Source: Mariniphaga sp.
GTDB lineage: Bacteria; Bacteroidota; Bacteroidia; Bacteroidales; Prolixibacteraceae
Assembly (NCBI GenBank): GCA_019429205.1
Contig: JAHYIT010000008.1
Span: forward strand, 1 to 64,000
Reading direction: 5' to 3'
Length of the DNA: 64,000 bases
Shown here: positions 47,967 through 57,217 of the stretch, piece by piece
Numbering within the stretch: the stretch's first letter is position 1
Layout: the number at the start of each line of letters is the position of its first letter
Made by a program: the position numbers and the translations under genes
The notes under the pieces: model-generated
The model's input: the letters and a program-made list of their open reading frames with translations, nothing else
The model's database searches: none
What the model was told of the DNA's origin: nothing

Positions 47967-48170
47967 ATGAGAAAAATTGGTCTTTTGATAGTTTTGGTTG
48001 GCCTTGTCGGCCTCATTTTTTTTGGATACCAGGCCATGCAGGATTCTGAGAGTTTCAGCGTTTTGGGAATTGATGTGGCAGTAAGCAGTGCCAACTGGAC
48101 TCCTGTAATTATTAGCGGTGTGGTGTTTGTAGCCGGGTTAATTCTGGCAGCAGTGGGGAACAAAAAATAA
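47967..48170 (+). CDS. Small two-helix membrane protein (DUF3185-like)
   Basis: A 67-residue protein from an ATG at 47967 (MRKIGLLIVLVGLVGLIFFG), in frame with a longer upstream reading frame that belongs to the M23 remnant region. It has two membrane helices (about 4-20 and 47-63) separated by a short loop (QDSESFSVLGID). Length and helix layout resemble DUF3185 proteins of unknown function. It sits 59 bases after the M23 fragment. Confidence 0.6.
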   Translation: MRKIGLLIVLVGLVGLIFFGYQAMQDSESFSVLGIDVAVSSANWTPVIISGVVFVAGLILAAVGNKK

Positions 48171-48181
48171 GTTTTTACCTG

Positions 48182-48766
48182 CTATTTTATTCTTTTTATC
48201 CGGTTGATAGTACCTTGCATTTTCTCTTTTAAAAGCTTTTCAATTTTGTTGGCGAGGGTTTCTGCTGTGTCTTCTTTTTCCATTTCAATGGTTTCAAGAA
48301 GACCAGCCAACTCATCCATTTTGGCATTGAGGAAGTCCATTTTTTTCTTCAGAAGGTCTGCATCGTCAGTCTCCCAGTAACTGCCTTCGTCGGTAACTTT
48401 CAGGTTTTCAATATATTTTTACTGAAGGTATTTCATCAGTTTAATGATGGCAATATGGACATCAATTGGTGCAAATTGTGTTTTGGTGTGGTTGTACCAG
48501 GTTAAATCAGGTTCTTCGCCCAAAAATTGCATCATAAAAGCATTTCGCAAATTGCCTTCGGGGTCGAACATAAAAACCAGCGGCTCCGACTTTTCGTGCG
48601 GCGAAATGACTATGCCTTTTACCGGAAACGGTTTCGAATCCGGATCGTCGTTAATCACGTTGTATTTCCAGTCCATCGTCCTGGCAATGTCCTCCAGCTC
48701 TTCGCAAAACTCATCAGCCATATCCGTCCGGTTCAGTTTTCGTTGTTTTACCCAATATGGATGCAA
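48182..48766 (-). pseudogene. Gene interrupted by an in-frame stop codon (unknown family)
   Basis: The frame from 48766 (a TTG; an ATG lies at 48721, MADEFCEELEDIART) encodes 115 residues to a TAA at 48419-48421. After the stop the same frame continues 78 more codons of clearly coding, acidic, coiled-coil-like sequence (KYIENLKVTDEGSYWETDD, KMDFLNAKMDELAGLLETIE) to a TAG at 48182. The whole is 194 codons with one stop. Upstream the frame stays open only to 48784, and no ATG precedes 48721, so the 5' end may also be lost. The family is not recognised with certainty; a nonsense mutation is the simplest reading. Confidence 0.65.
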
Positions 48767-48841
48767 CTGGCTTAAATTGTGTTTTTATTAAATTAAATTG
48801 TATCTTTAACTGAATATTTTATAAGTTATAACATATTTATT

Positions 48842-49252
48842 ATGAGCAATATAATTATTAACAGACTGGATTATGCGCGGATAAAAAGATGCATTAATGA
48901 TGCCAAACAAATTAAATCAATCAGCAATGCGGAGGCTGAAAAACTAATGCAAGAACTGGATTCTGCCAAAATTGTTACGCCTGAAGACATACCCTCCAAT
49001 GTTGTTACAATGAATTCAATTGTAAGGTTGAGTTTTTTAAACAGCAATAAGCAAGTGCAATTTCAGATAGTGTATCCGGACCAGGCTAATTTTAAAGAGA
49101 ATAAAATTTCAATATTTTCACCCATCGCAACAGCATTAATTGGATATAAAGTTGCTGATGAAATAGAATGGCTTGTTCCGGCAGGTCCTACAAATATCAG
49201 GATTGATGAAATCATTTATCAGCCGGAAGCATCTGGTGATTATTCTTTATAA
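48842..49252 (+). CDS. GreA/GreB-family nucleoside diphosphate kinase regulator (Rnk-like)
   Basis: A 136-residue protein with an N-terminal helical region and a GreA/GreB C-terminal-like beta domain (VRLSFLNSNKQVQFQIVYP, KISIFSPIATALIGYKVADE). It ends EIIYQPEASGDYSL, the normal end of this family. Rnk-type proteins bind RNA polymerase near the secondary channel. The stop codon is followed at once by the R-M remnant, whose first recognisable residues overlap the last base of the stop. Confidence 0.85.
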   Translation: MSNIIINRLDYARIKRCINDAKQIKSISNAEAEKLMQELDSAKIVTPEDIPSNVVTMNSIVRLSFLNSNKQVQFQIVYPDQANFKENKISIFSPIATALIGYKVADEIEWLVPAGPTNIRIDEIIYQPEASGDYSL

Positions 49253-50591
49253 AATCGTGATTGGAAATCCGCCCTACATCACTTTTAAAGGAAAAGAGTT
49301 TGTAAACATTAGCGATTATGAAGTTAAAAAATTGATTGAATTATATCCAAACTCAGCTGAATATAAAGTAAATAGTTTTGCCCTTTTTACGGATAGAAGC
49401 GTAAATCTTCTTACAAATAATGGCATACTGAGTTTCATAATTCCCAGTACAATTTTACAAAACGAATACTTAAAGAAAATCAGAGGATATCTAATTACTA
49501 ATTATCATATCTCACAAATAGTTTCATTCGCAAATAAAGTATTTGAAGCTGTAACCGATTCAATAATATTTTTCGTCAAGAACAGCTATTCTAAAGTATT
49601 AGAAACAACAGCAATAAGAAAATATAATTTAGATTTCTCGATAATTGAAGAATTTAAAATTTATACTCAAGCCAAATGGGATGATAAAAAAAATGGTTAC
49701 GTAATTAATTTAAAAACAACTAATCAGGAGGATAAATTTCTTGACCAAATACAATATCAATGTGATTTTATTGATGATTATCTTGAAGTGTATGTCGGGA
49801 TTGTTGCAAATGGAATAAAAAAATTCCTTTCAACCTCTAAACTTGATGCAAAGCACAAAAAGTATCTACAAGGCAAACACATTGACAATTTTGAAATTAA
49901 GCCGGATAGTCTATTTATTAATTTTTTAAAAGAACAATTACATAGTAATACAGATGAAACCGTATATCTTCAAAAAGAAAAAATTCTTGTTCGAAAAACT
50001 GGCAACAGATTAATTGCGGCACTTGATAATGAACAATATTACACTGACCAAAGTATCTATAATCTGTATCCTAGAAAAACTAATCATGCAAATCTTAAAA
50101 TCATTACGGGGCTATTGAATTCGAAATTGTTGGAATATTACTTCAATAAAAAAATGATTACAAATCCTGATGTTTTTCCTTATATAAAAGGGATACATTT
50201 AAAAAAACTACCATTAAAGTTTCCTAAATGTAAAGCTGATGAATTGAAGTTTGAAACAATTGTTAATTACATTTTATTCTTAAAATCACAAAGACTAATA
50301 GAACTTAATGACCTATTAATGCATACCTATATTGAACAACTCATAAATGGTATGGTGTACGAAATATATTTCCCGGAATTATTAAAAAAACACAACCGTG
50401 AAATTATTAAGCATCTGGGCGAGTTGCCAAAGTTTACCGATGGCATGAGTGGTGAGCAAAAAATGAAGATTTGCAAAAAGGTGTTTGGCAGGTTGAATGA
50501 TAAAGAGCATCCTGTAAGGATTAACCTTGAAAAAATGAAGCAAGAGATACCTGAAATAAAGATAATAGAAGGAGGTAGTGATGGGAAATAA
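49251..50591 (+). pseudogene. 5'-truncated type IIG restriction-modification enzyme
   Basis: Coding begins at motif IV of an N6-adenine methyltransferase (KIVIGNPPYITFKGKEFVN), overlapping the stop of the upstream gene. It continues through the C-terminal methyltransferase part and a TaqI/Eco57I-like target-recognition region (LLNSKLLEYYFNKKM, FPYIKGIHLKKLPLKFPK). The N-terminal nuclease domain and methyltransferase motif I (SAM binding) are absent, so it should be inactive. A normal type IIG protein has about 1000 residues; 446 codons remain. The region is strongly AT-rich, as expected for acquired DNA. Confidence 0.8.
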
Positions 50592-51582
50592 TCAATCATC
50601 CTTTATTTTATTTAAAACTGAAGATGATAAAATATCGGTAGATGTTCGCTTTGAAGATGAAACAGTATGGCTTACACAGGACCAAATGGCTGACTTGTTC
50701 GGGAAAGGCAGAAGCACCATTGCCGAACATATTGGAAATGTGTTTAATGAATGCGAGCTGGAACAAAATCGAACTTGTCGGAAATTCCGACAAGTTCGGC
50801 AAGAGGGTAACAGGCTTGTAGAGCGTGAGCTCGACTACTACAATTTAGATGTTATAATTTCAGTTGGCTACAGGGTAAAATCACAACGTGGTACTCAGTT
50901 TCGTATTTGGGCAACTAAGCGGCTTAACGAATATATCCGCAAAGGTTTTACCATGGACGATGAACGCCTTAAAAACCTGGGTGGTGGCGGTTATTGGAAA
51001 GAACTGTTGCAACGCATTCGCGATATTCGCGCATCCGAAAAAGTATTCTACCGTCAGGTTCTGGATATTTACGCAACCAGCATCGATTATGACCCAAAAG
51101 CTGAAGTTTCAATCGCATTTTTCAGGAAAGTGCAAAATAAAATTCATTATGCAGTTCATGGTCAAACAGCAGCCGAAGTTATATATACCCGTGCAGATGC
51201 CGAAAAAGATTTTATGGGTTTGATGACTTTCCCCAGCAGTCGTCCGTACATCAAAGATGTAGTAGTGGCAAAAAATTATTTAAACGAAAAAGAGCTTCGT
51301 TCACTTGGTCAAATAGTTTCGGGGTATTTAGATTTTGCAGAGCGTCAGGCTGAACGTGAACAGGCAATGACCATGAAAGATTGGGCAGAGCATTTGGATA
51401 AAATACTGACCATGAGCGGTGAACAATTACTACAGGGTGCAGGCTCTGTTAGTCACGAAATTGCTGTTGAAAAGGCTACCGGAGAATATAAAAAGTACCA
51501 ACAAAAAACATTGAGCGAAGTAGAAAAAAATTATTTGGAAAGTTTGAAAATCATTGAAAATAAAGTAAAAAAGAAAAAATGA
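50581..51582 (+). CDS. RhuM-family protein
   Basis: A 333-residue protein of the RhuM family, often found near restriction-modification genes and once named a virulence protein. The start at 50581 follows a strong GGAGG Shine-Dalgarno (50571-50575), unusual for this phylum; a GTG at 50578 is one codon earlier. Visible motifs are VWLTQDQMADLFGKGRSTI, a winged-helix-like N-terminus, and LDVIISVGYRVKSQRGTQFR. It overlaps the R-M remnant by 11 bases, so it was acquired with it. The molecular function is not established. Confidence 0.88.
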   Translation: MGNNQSSFILFKTEDDKISVDVRFEDETVWLTQDQMADLFGKGRSTIAEHIGNVFNECELEQNRTCRKFRQVRQEGNRLVERELDYYNLDVIISVGYRVKSQRGTQFRIWATKRLNEYIRKGFTMDDERLKNLGGGGYWKELLQRIRDIRASEKVFYRQVLDIYATSIDYDPKAEVSIAFFRKVQNKIHYAVHGQTAAEVIYTRADAEKDFMGLMTFPSSRPYIKDVVVAKNYLNEKELRSLGQIVSGYLDFAERQAEREQAMTMKDWAEHLDKILTMSGEQLLQGAGSVSHEIAVEKATGEYKKYQQKTLSEVEKNYLESLKIIENKVKKKK

Positions 51583-51893
51583 AGTCCACCCTTTTATAAG
51601 CCAAAAGGGAAAAGTCCTTTTCTGATGATTTGTGGAAACAGGTATCGGGTTACCGGAGGAACACAAATTTTAATCCCAATTCTTCACGCAAAATGTTTTC
51701 CTTTGAATAAACAGTTTATAGCATATGAACCAGCGTATGAGAGAATAAGAAATTACTTCTGAATATCTCAAATGAGAAAAATGAAAAATTGTCCACAACA
51801 ATTCAGAAATTTAGGAACAGTTGAGTCCCAAAAAAAAAGGCAGTAGGTTTGTTTACCTGCTGCCTTTTTTTGTGGCCACCAAAAGGTGATATA
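51583..51893. other. Intergenic region between RhuM and the E1 gene
   Basis: A 311-base gap between convergent genes. No protein-like frame was seen. The terminator at 51830-51872 is its only clear structure. Confidence 0.5.
51830..51872. terminator. Bidirectional terminator
   Basis: GGCAGTAGGT and ACCTGCTGCC form a 10-bp stem with one mismatch (T/G side) and a six-base loop, flanked by A8 on the left and T7 on the right. It ends both the RhuM transcript and the E1 gene. Confidence 0.85.
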
Positions 51894-54362
51894 TTAAATC
51901 CCCCGCGCATTCCTGTCCAACTGCTCCTCTTCCGTAAAATCGTTTTTCGGGGTGTGGCCGGGCAATGGCAGAATACGTTCGTGAATGGCATCTACAATCC
52001 ACTCCGGTTGCGGAAAGAGATAGTCTTCAAGTTCGTGGGCCGGAATGATCCAGTTGCGCGAACCCACTACCACCGGCGGAGCATCTAAGTAATCGAATGC
52101 CAGTTCAGTAATGTTCGAGGCCATATCGCGCATAAACGAACCGCGCCCAGCAGCATCGCCGGTAATTACAATCCGCCCTGTTTTTTTGATGGAATCAATC
52201 ACCAAATCGTAATTAAACGGCACCAGCGATCGGGCGTCGATAACTTCTGCCGATAAATCATATTTTTCTTCCAGAATTTTTGCGGCATCCAGCGCCCGGT
52301 AAAGCGTGGCGCCAATGGAAAGGATGGTTACGTCGTCGCCTTCTTTTTTCACATCGGGTTCGCCCAGCGGAATTTCGTAATACCCTTCGGGAACGCCTTC
52401 TTTATGGAACATTTCGCCAATGTCGTAAATGCGCTGGCTTTCAAAGAACACCACCGGGTCGGTTCCTTGCAGTGCTGCATTCATCAACCCTTTGGCATCG
52501 TAGGGTGTAGCCGGGAAAACCACTTTCAATCCCGGAATGTGGGCCGCCAGTGCGGTCCAGTCCTGCGAGTGCTGAGCGCCGTATTTGGAACCCACCGAAA
52601 CGCGTATGACCACAGGCATTTTAATCACGTTGCCGCTCATGGCCTGCCATTTGGGAAGCTGGTTGAACACCTCGTCGCCGGCACGTCCCAGGAAGTCGCA
52701 GTACATGATTTCCGGAATTACCCGGCCGCCACACATGGCGTAACCAATGGCCGTTCCCACAATGGCGCCTTCTGAAATAGGCGAGTTAAACAGGCGGTGG
52801 TATGGCAGCGCCTCGGTAAGTCCGCGGTAAACGGCAAATGCGCCGCCCCAGTCGCGGTTTTCTTCGCCATAGGCAATCAGTGTCGGGTCTTTGTAAAACC
52901 GGTCGATGATTGCTTCGAAGATTCCGTCGCGCAAAGCATAGGTTTTTATTTTTGAATGAGGTTTGCCATTCTCATCGAACATAAACCGTTCTTTGTTGAC
53001 CAATTGTTTTACCCGCGGGTTTTCTTCCATCGGGTGGTTGACCTCCGGTTCACGGTCTTCCATTTTGTCAACGCTCTGGTTGCTGAACATCATTTCGCCA
53101 ATCAGGTTCGGATATTTTTTCATATCCATGTGAGGCGAAACTTCATCGTCGATGGCCAGCTTCAGCGTGGAACTTACAATATTTTCAGTTTCGGTTTTAA
53201 TTTGTTCCAGTTCCTCTTTGGTTGCAATTCCGGCTTTCACCAGTTCGTTGCCAAACCAAACAATGGAATCCTGGCTTTCCCATGCTTCCACTTCCTCTTT
53301 TGAGCGGTACGATGACGCGTCGGAAGGAGAGTGTCCGCTGTAACGGTAAGTCAGTACATCGAGCAGCACCGGCCCGCGCTTTTCCTCCAGTATTTTCATT
53401 TTGCGGCGGTAGGCATCGATTACCGCCAGCGGATTGTAACCGTCCACCCGTTCGGCGTGCATCTGGTCTTTGTTCAGTCCGGCACCGATACGGGCTGCTA
53501 CTTCATACCCCATGGTTTCGCCGCATGTTTGGCCACCCATACCGTACTGGTTATTCATAATATTGATGATGAGCGGAAGCCCGCCTTTCATGTCGCCTTC
53601 CCACAATTCGGTAAACTGGTCCATGGTGGCAAATGCCAGGCCTTCCCAAACGGGTCCGCAGGCCATGGAAGCATCTCCAATGTTGGCCACCACAATTCCT
53701 TTTTTGCGGTTCACCTTTTTGTAAAGTGCCGCACCTACCGAAATGTCGCCTGAACCACCCACAATGGCATTATTCGGATAGACACCAAACGGTGTAAAAA
53801 ACGCGTGCATGGAACCGCCAAGCCCTTTGTTGAAACCCGTTTCGCGGGCAAAAATCTCGGCCAGCGTTCCGTAAAGTAAAAATTTTACCGCCAGTTCTTT
53901 GGTGGTCCCGGTGTGACCTGCTTTAACAGGAGCCAGTGTAACTCCGTCGAAATGTTTTTCCATGATTTTTTCCAGCGTTTCATCATCGAGTTTGGCGATG
54001 GCCGACAGCCCCTTGGCCAGAATTTCGCCATGACTGCGGTGCGAACCGAAGATAAAATCTTCTACATCCAGATTGTAGGCCATTCCAACTGCCGCCGCTT
54101 CCTGCCCAATGGAAAGGTGGGCCGGGCCGGGATGATTGTATGGAATCCCGTTGTATTCGCCCCGGGTTTTGATGAGGTTCAGCATGGTTTCGAACTCGCG
54201 AATAACCACCATGTCATTAAAAATACGCAGAAAATCTTCTTTGGAGAAGTTCTCTTTTTCGTCTTCAACCGTTTTGTTGTACTGATTGATTGGAACAGGT
54301 TTGAATTCCAGTTGTCTGGGTTTCCTTACTTCGTCGGGATTTATGAATTGTACTTTTGGCAT
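51894..54362 (-). CDS. 2-Oxoacid dehydrogenase E1, fused alpha and beta subunits
   Basis: An 822-residue fusion of the alpha and beta E1 chains, which normally are separate. The alpha part (about residues 30-420) has the thiamine-diphosphate motif [20 protein letters not shown] and later [13 protein letters not shown]. The beta part (about 480-822) has [20 protein letters not shown] and [19 protein letters not shown]. It decarboxylates a 2-oxoacid such as pyruvate or a branched-chain ketoacid and passes the acyl group to E2. The E2 gene is upstream on the same strand but separated by an inserted helix-bundle gene. The substrate cannot be read. Confidence 0.93.
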   Translation of the reverse strand: MPKVQFINPDEVRKPRQLEFKPVPINQYNKTVEDEKENFSKEDFLRIFNDMVVIREFETMLNLIKTRGEYNGIPYNHPGPAHLSIGQEAAAVGMAYNLDVEDFIFGSHRSHGEILAKGLSAIAKLDDETLEKIMEKHFDGVTLAPVKAGHTGTTKELAVKFLLYGTLAEIFARETGFNKGLGGSMHAFFTPFGVYPNNAIVGGSGDISVGAALYKKVNRKKGIVVANIGDASMACGPVWEGLAFATMDQFTELWEGDMKGGLPLIINIMNNQYGMGGQTCGETMGYEVAARIGAGLNKDQMHAERVDGYNPLAVIDAYRRKMKILEEKRGPVLLDVLTYRYSGHSPSDASSYRSKEEVEAWESQDSIVWFGNELVKAGIATKEELEQIKTETENIVSSTLKLAIDDEVSPHMDMKKYPNLIGEMMFSNQSVDKMEDREPEVNHPMEENPRVKQLVNKERFMFDENGKPHSKIKTYALRDGIFEAIIDRFYKDPTLIAYGEENRDWGGAFAVYRGLTEALPYHRLFNSPISEGAIVGTAIGYAMCGGRVIPEIMYCDFLGRAGDEVFNQLPKWQAMSGNVIKMPVVIRVSVGSKYGAQHSQDWTALAAHIPGLKVVFPATPYDAKGLMNAALQGTDPVVFFESQRIYDIGEMFHKEGVPEGYYEIPLGEPDVKKEGDDVTILSIGATLYRALDAAKILEEKYDLSAEVIDARSLVPFNYDLVIDSIKKTGRIVITGDAAGRGSFMRDMASNITELAFDYLDAPPVVVGSRNWIIPAHELEDYLFPQPEWIVDAIHERILPLPGHTPKNDFTEEEQLDRNARGI

Positions 54363-54912
54363 CTCTTTGAGTTTAAAGTTTTAAATTTAAAGTTTAAAGT
54401 TGTGTCTAAGGTTTGATGTCTCATTTTCAATTATTTGTACTTTGTTCCTTTAATATCACTTGAATTTAAATGATTTATCAGACCGCTATCCAATTTGCCA
54501 ACTTCTTCTGCCAATTGGTAAGCTGTTTTGAATTCTTCTTCGGTTATATATCCATTATCCAGAGCCCGGTATAGTTGAGAACGGGTCTCTCCCGCAGAGC
54601 CTTTCGAGATGAACAAAAACTGAATAAATTCCTTATTTCCTCCCCGCTCAAAACCTTCGGCAATGTTATCCATCGCCGATCCTGAAGACCCCTTTATCTG
54701 GCTAACCAGCTTAAAGTCTTTAAAAAATGGTTCTTTTAATGTAAAACCATGAATGATTTTACACATTATCCTTGCCTTTTGCCAGGCTATTATATCTTCA
54801 AATCTGTTAATTGTTGCCATAACTTTATTCTTAAACATTCAATATAAAACTTTCAACTTTTGCTGACTGGTATCTCATCGGAGAACTTTAAACTTTAAAC
54901 CTTGAACTTTAA
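54363..54912. mobile_element. TTTAAA-repeat-flanked cassette carrying a four-helix-bundle gene
   Basis: A 550-base block between the E2 and E1 genes. Its left end (54363-54403) and right end (54885-54912) are runs of the ACTTTAAAC unit in opposite orientation. The E2 stop codon lies inside the right-hand repeat. The only gene inside is the S23/IVP-type four-helix-bundle gene. The arrangement looks like a small inserted unit with inverted ends, but no target-site duplication or transposase is visible. Confidence 0.55.
54431..54820 (-). CDS. Four-helix-bundle protein (S23 rRNA-intervening-sequence/IVP type)
   Basis: The start at 54820 (MATINRFEDIIAWQKAR) gives 129 residues and is the family's standard opening; a TTG-like extension to 54838 is less likely. 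The protein is all helical with the family core LVSQIKGSSGSAMDNIAEGF and a following SKGSAGETRSQLYRALD segment. Homologues occur in insertions of 23S rRNA genes, as avd-like accessory genes and as stand-alone genes. Function is unknown in the stand-alone form. It lies between the E2 and E1 genes in the same direction, framed by TTTAAA repeats. Confidence 0.9.
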   Translation of the reverse strand: MATINRFEDIIAWQKARIMCKIIHGFTLKEPFFKDFKLVSQIKGSSGSAMDNIAEGFERGGNKEFIQFLFISKGSAGETRSQLYRALDNGYITEEEFKTAYQLAEEVGKLDSGLINHLNSSDIKGTKYK

Positions 54913-56180
54913 ACTAATAGGTTCTCTATCTGTTCTTTCACCTCCGCCAGGAACCGCGTTGCTTCACCACCATCGAGGGCCTGGTGGTTGTAAGTGAGCG
55001 ACAGGCCAATCATGGGCACAAAACCGTAAACGCCTTCTTCGATTTCCTTTGGGCGCGGCACAATGGTGCAAACGCCCAAAATGGCTGTTTGCGGCAGGTT
55101 GATGACCGGTGTAAACATTTCCACGCCGTAATTTCCCAGGTTGGAAACTGTAAAAGTGGCAGCTTCCGGGTTCAGCAAATCGGGATTTACATTTCCGCTG
55201 CGGGCCTGCTTGGCCAGTTGTTGCAATTGATTTGAAAGTCCTGTAACGGAGAGGTCGTCGGCATTTTGCAGCGCCGGTACCATAAGTCCGCGGTCGGTGT
55301 CCACAGCCAGTCCAAGGTGCACTTTTTTGAACCACTTCATTGTGTCGCCAAGGTAGTGGGTATTTACCTGCGGAAATTTTTCAAGCGCACGGATAACGGC
55401 AAAACAAACCAAATCGTTGATGGTTACATTTTGCTGAATTTTTCCTTCGGAATATTCTGCTTTGTATTTTTTACGCAGTTTCAGCAGTTGTCGTGCATCG
55501 GCGCTGAGGTGGTGCGTGAGCTGAGCCGAGTTTTGCAGCGACTGGTGCATGGCGGTGGCAATCAGCTTGCGAATATTCGGAATGGATTTGATTTCGAAAT
55601 CAGTTCCGCTTTGCAACACCTGTGCTTTTTGTACAGGCGCAGGTTTTGCTACCGCTTCTGGCTTTGCCACTGGTTTTTGAACCGTTTTTGCCGCTTCCTC
55701 CAAATCGCGGGCAATGATTCTGCCGCGGGGACCTGTTCCTTTGAGCGATTGGATTTCAACACCCATTTTTTCGGCCATGTTTTTGGCCAGCGGCGAAATG
55801 CGGATGCGTTTTCCGGTTTCGTTTTCTTCTACATCAAATTCAATCACCTTGGGAGAATCTTCCTCTTTTTCTTCTGTTTCCGGCTCTTTTTCAACAGAAG
55901 AAACTTTTCCACTGCCGGGAGCAAATTCCTCCACCGGTTCGCCTTTGTTACCAATTACGGCTACGTTGGTGAGCACCGGTACTTCATCGCCTTCATCGAA
56001 AAAAACAGCCAACAGAATTCCATCGGCTTTTGCTTCTTCCTCAAAGGAAGCCTTGTCGGTTTCGTAGGAAAACAGCAGGTCGCCCTCCTTCACTTCGTCG
56101 CCCACCGACTTGTACCATTGTCCCATGATGCAGGATTCAACAGACTGGCCCTGGCGGGGCATCATTACAGGTATTGCCAT
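54909..56180 (-). CDS. 2-Oxoacid dehydrogenase E2 (dihydrolipoamide acyltransferase)
   Basis: A 423-residue core enzyme. The single N-terminal lipoyl domain (residues 1-80) has the lipoylated lysine in SYETDKASFE. An acidic linker rich in Glu follows, then a peripheral-subunit-binding domain (RISPLAKNMAEKMGVEI) and an Ala/Pro/Lys linker. The catalytic domain closes with the HxxxDG motif YNHQALDGGEATRF. It transfers the acyl group from E1 to CoA. Its stop codon lies within the repeat of the downstream insertion. No E3 gene is in the window. Confidence 0.93.
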   Translation of the reverse strand: MAIPVMMPRQGQSVESCIMGQWYKSVGDEVKEGDLLFSYETDKASFEEEAKADGILLAVFFDEGDEVPVLTNVAVIGNKGEPVEEFAPGSGKVSSVEKEPETEEKEEDSPKVIEFDVEENETGKRIRISPLAKNMAEKMGVEIQSLKGTGPRGRIIARDLEEAAKTVQKPVAKPEAVAKPAPVQKAQVLQSGTDFEIKSIPNIRKLIATAMHQSLQNSAQLTHHLSADARQLLKLRKKYKAEYSEGKIQQNVTINDLVCFAVIRALEKFPQVNTHYLGDTMKWFKKVHLGLAVDTDRGLMVPALQNADDLSVTGLSNQLQQLAKQARSGNVNPDLLNPEAATFTVSNLGNYGVEMFTPVINLPQTAILGVCTIVPRPKEIEEGVYGFVPMIGLSLTYNHQALDGGEATRFLAEVKEQIENLLV

Positions 56181-56307
56181 TTTTTCTTTTTAATTATTTT
56201 ATTTGACTTGTTATTACAAATTTACAATTGAACTAATTGTTGTTATTCACCAATTAGCTAATAAAATATATGCCTATGCAAATTGACGGCGTAAAAATAA
56301 AAAGAAT

Positions 56308-56325
56308 AACTTGTAAATACAAGTT
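56308..56325. promoter_or_regulatory. Predicted GntR operator palindrome
   Basis: AACTTGTAAATACAAGTT is an 18-base inverted repeat with 8-bp arms and a two-base centre. It lies between the divergent E2 and gntR genes and next to the gntR minus-33 position. Operators of GntR/HutC proteins often have such form, so autoregulation and control of the E2-E1 genes are plausible. Confidence 0.6.
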
Positions 56326-56356
56326 GTATTGTTTATTTAAAATATTTTTAACTTTG
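56324..56356 (+). promoter_or_regulatory. gntR promoter, near-leaderless
   Basis: TAACTTTG (56349-56356) fits TAnnTTTG and ends four bases before the ATG at 56361. TTG at 56324 or 56329 may be the minus-33. Transcription would begin at or very close to the start codon. Confidence 0.55.
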
Positions 56357-56360
56357 GGGC

Positions 56361-57071
56361 ATGGTAAACAAAGAGCCACAATACCGTAAATTATATGAAA
56401 TGCTTCGTAAGCATATCCTTTCGGGAGTTTATGAAGAAGGAAGTTTGTTGCCGTCGGAAAACGAATTGTGTACCTTGCATGGAATGACCCGTCCAACAGT
56501 ACGTCATGCGTTGGATACCTTGGTAAAGGACGGCCTCATACTGAAAAAACAGGGAAAAGGGAGTATTGTACGAAAACCGCCTCAGAACATCGGTATTTTG
56601 TCCATTTCCGGAACTGCCTCTGCTGTTGGGGTTCGGTACCTTAAAACCGATATTCTGCAAAAACCGGAAATCAGAAAGTGGCCGAATAAATTTGCTTTCG
56701 AACTTTCAGAACTGGAAAAAGAATCAGGGTGCATTTATTTGGAACGTTTGCGGTATGTGGCCGACCAACCGGTTTTTTACGATATTAACCACCTGCCAAA
56801 TATCAGGTTACCAAGATTTACCAGCCGGTCGCTGGAGAATAAATCGCTTTTTGAAGTTTTGCGCAGCAATTACCAGGTAAATATTTTGGGAGGAGAGCAG
56901 CAACTGAAAGCTATAGTTCCCGGCGAAAAAATAAAAAAGCTGCTTCAGTTAAAAAAAGGCCAGCCGGTGCTTTACATCGAACGAAAACTTACTACAAACA
57001 AAGAAGGATTCAATATTTATTCCACCATTTTCTTTAATTCTGAGAAGCACACTATTTTCGGTTCGTTTTAA
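56361..57071 (+). CDS. GntR-family transcriptional regulator (UTRA/HutC type)
   Basis: A 236-residue regulator. The winged-helix DNA-binding domain comes first (YRKLYEMLRKHILSGVYEEG, LLPSENELCTLHGMTRPTV, residues 8-66) and a UTRA-type ligand-binding domain follows (about 85-232, ESGCIYLERLRYVADQPVF). The ligand is unknown. It is divergent from the E2 gene with a shared 180-base region that holds an 18-base palindrome, so it probably regulates itself and perhaps the 2-oxoacid dehydrogenase genes. The ATG sits only four bases from a minus-7 box. Confidence 0.92.
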   Translation: MVNKEPQYRKLYEMLRKHILSGVYEEGSLLPSENELCTLHGMTRPTVRHALDTLVKDGLILKKQGKGSIVRKPPQNIGILSISGTASAVGVRYLKTDILQKPEIRKWPNKFAFELSELEKESGCIYLERLRYVADQPVFYDINHLPNIRLPRFTSRSLENKSLFEVLRSNYQVNILGGEQQLKAIVPGEKIKKLLQLKKGQPVLYIERKLTTNKEGFNIYSTIFFNSEKHTIFGSF

Positions 57072-57217
57072 TTTTTTCGTTAAAAATTTTTGTCTCTTTT
57101 TATTAAATCCTACTTTTGCCCAATTTTTATTTCTGAATGGAATAAAGGAACAAATTGAATAAGCGAATGGCGCATTGGAAATGAGCGTCATTTATTGTAA
57201 AATGAAACAGTTATATT

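Noticed and set aside
55266-56231. Long plus-strand open frame (321 codons) opposite the E2 gene
   Set aside because: It is an antisense shadow: the minus strand carries a complete, well-conserved E2 with all motifs, and the antisense frame is rich in Phe/Gln/Cys with no domain.
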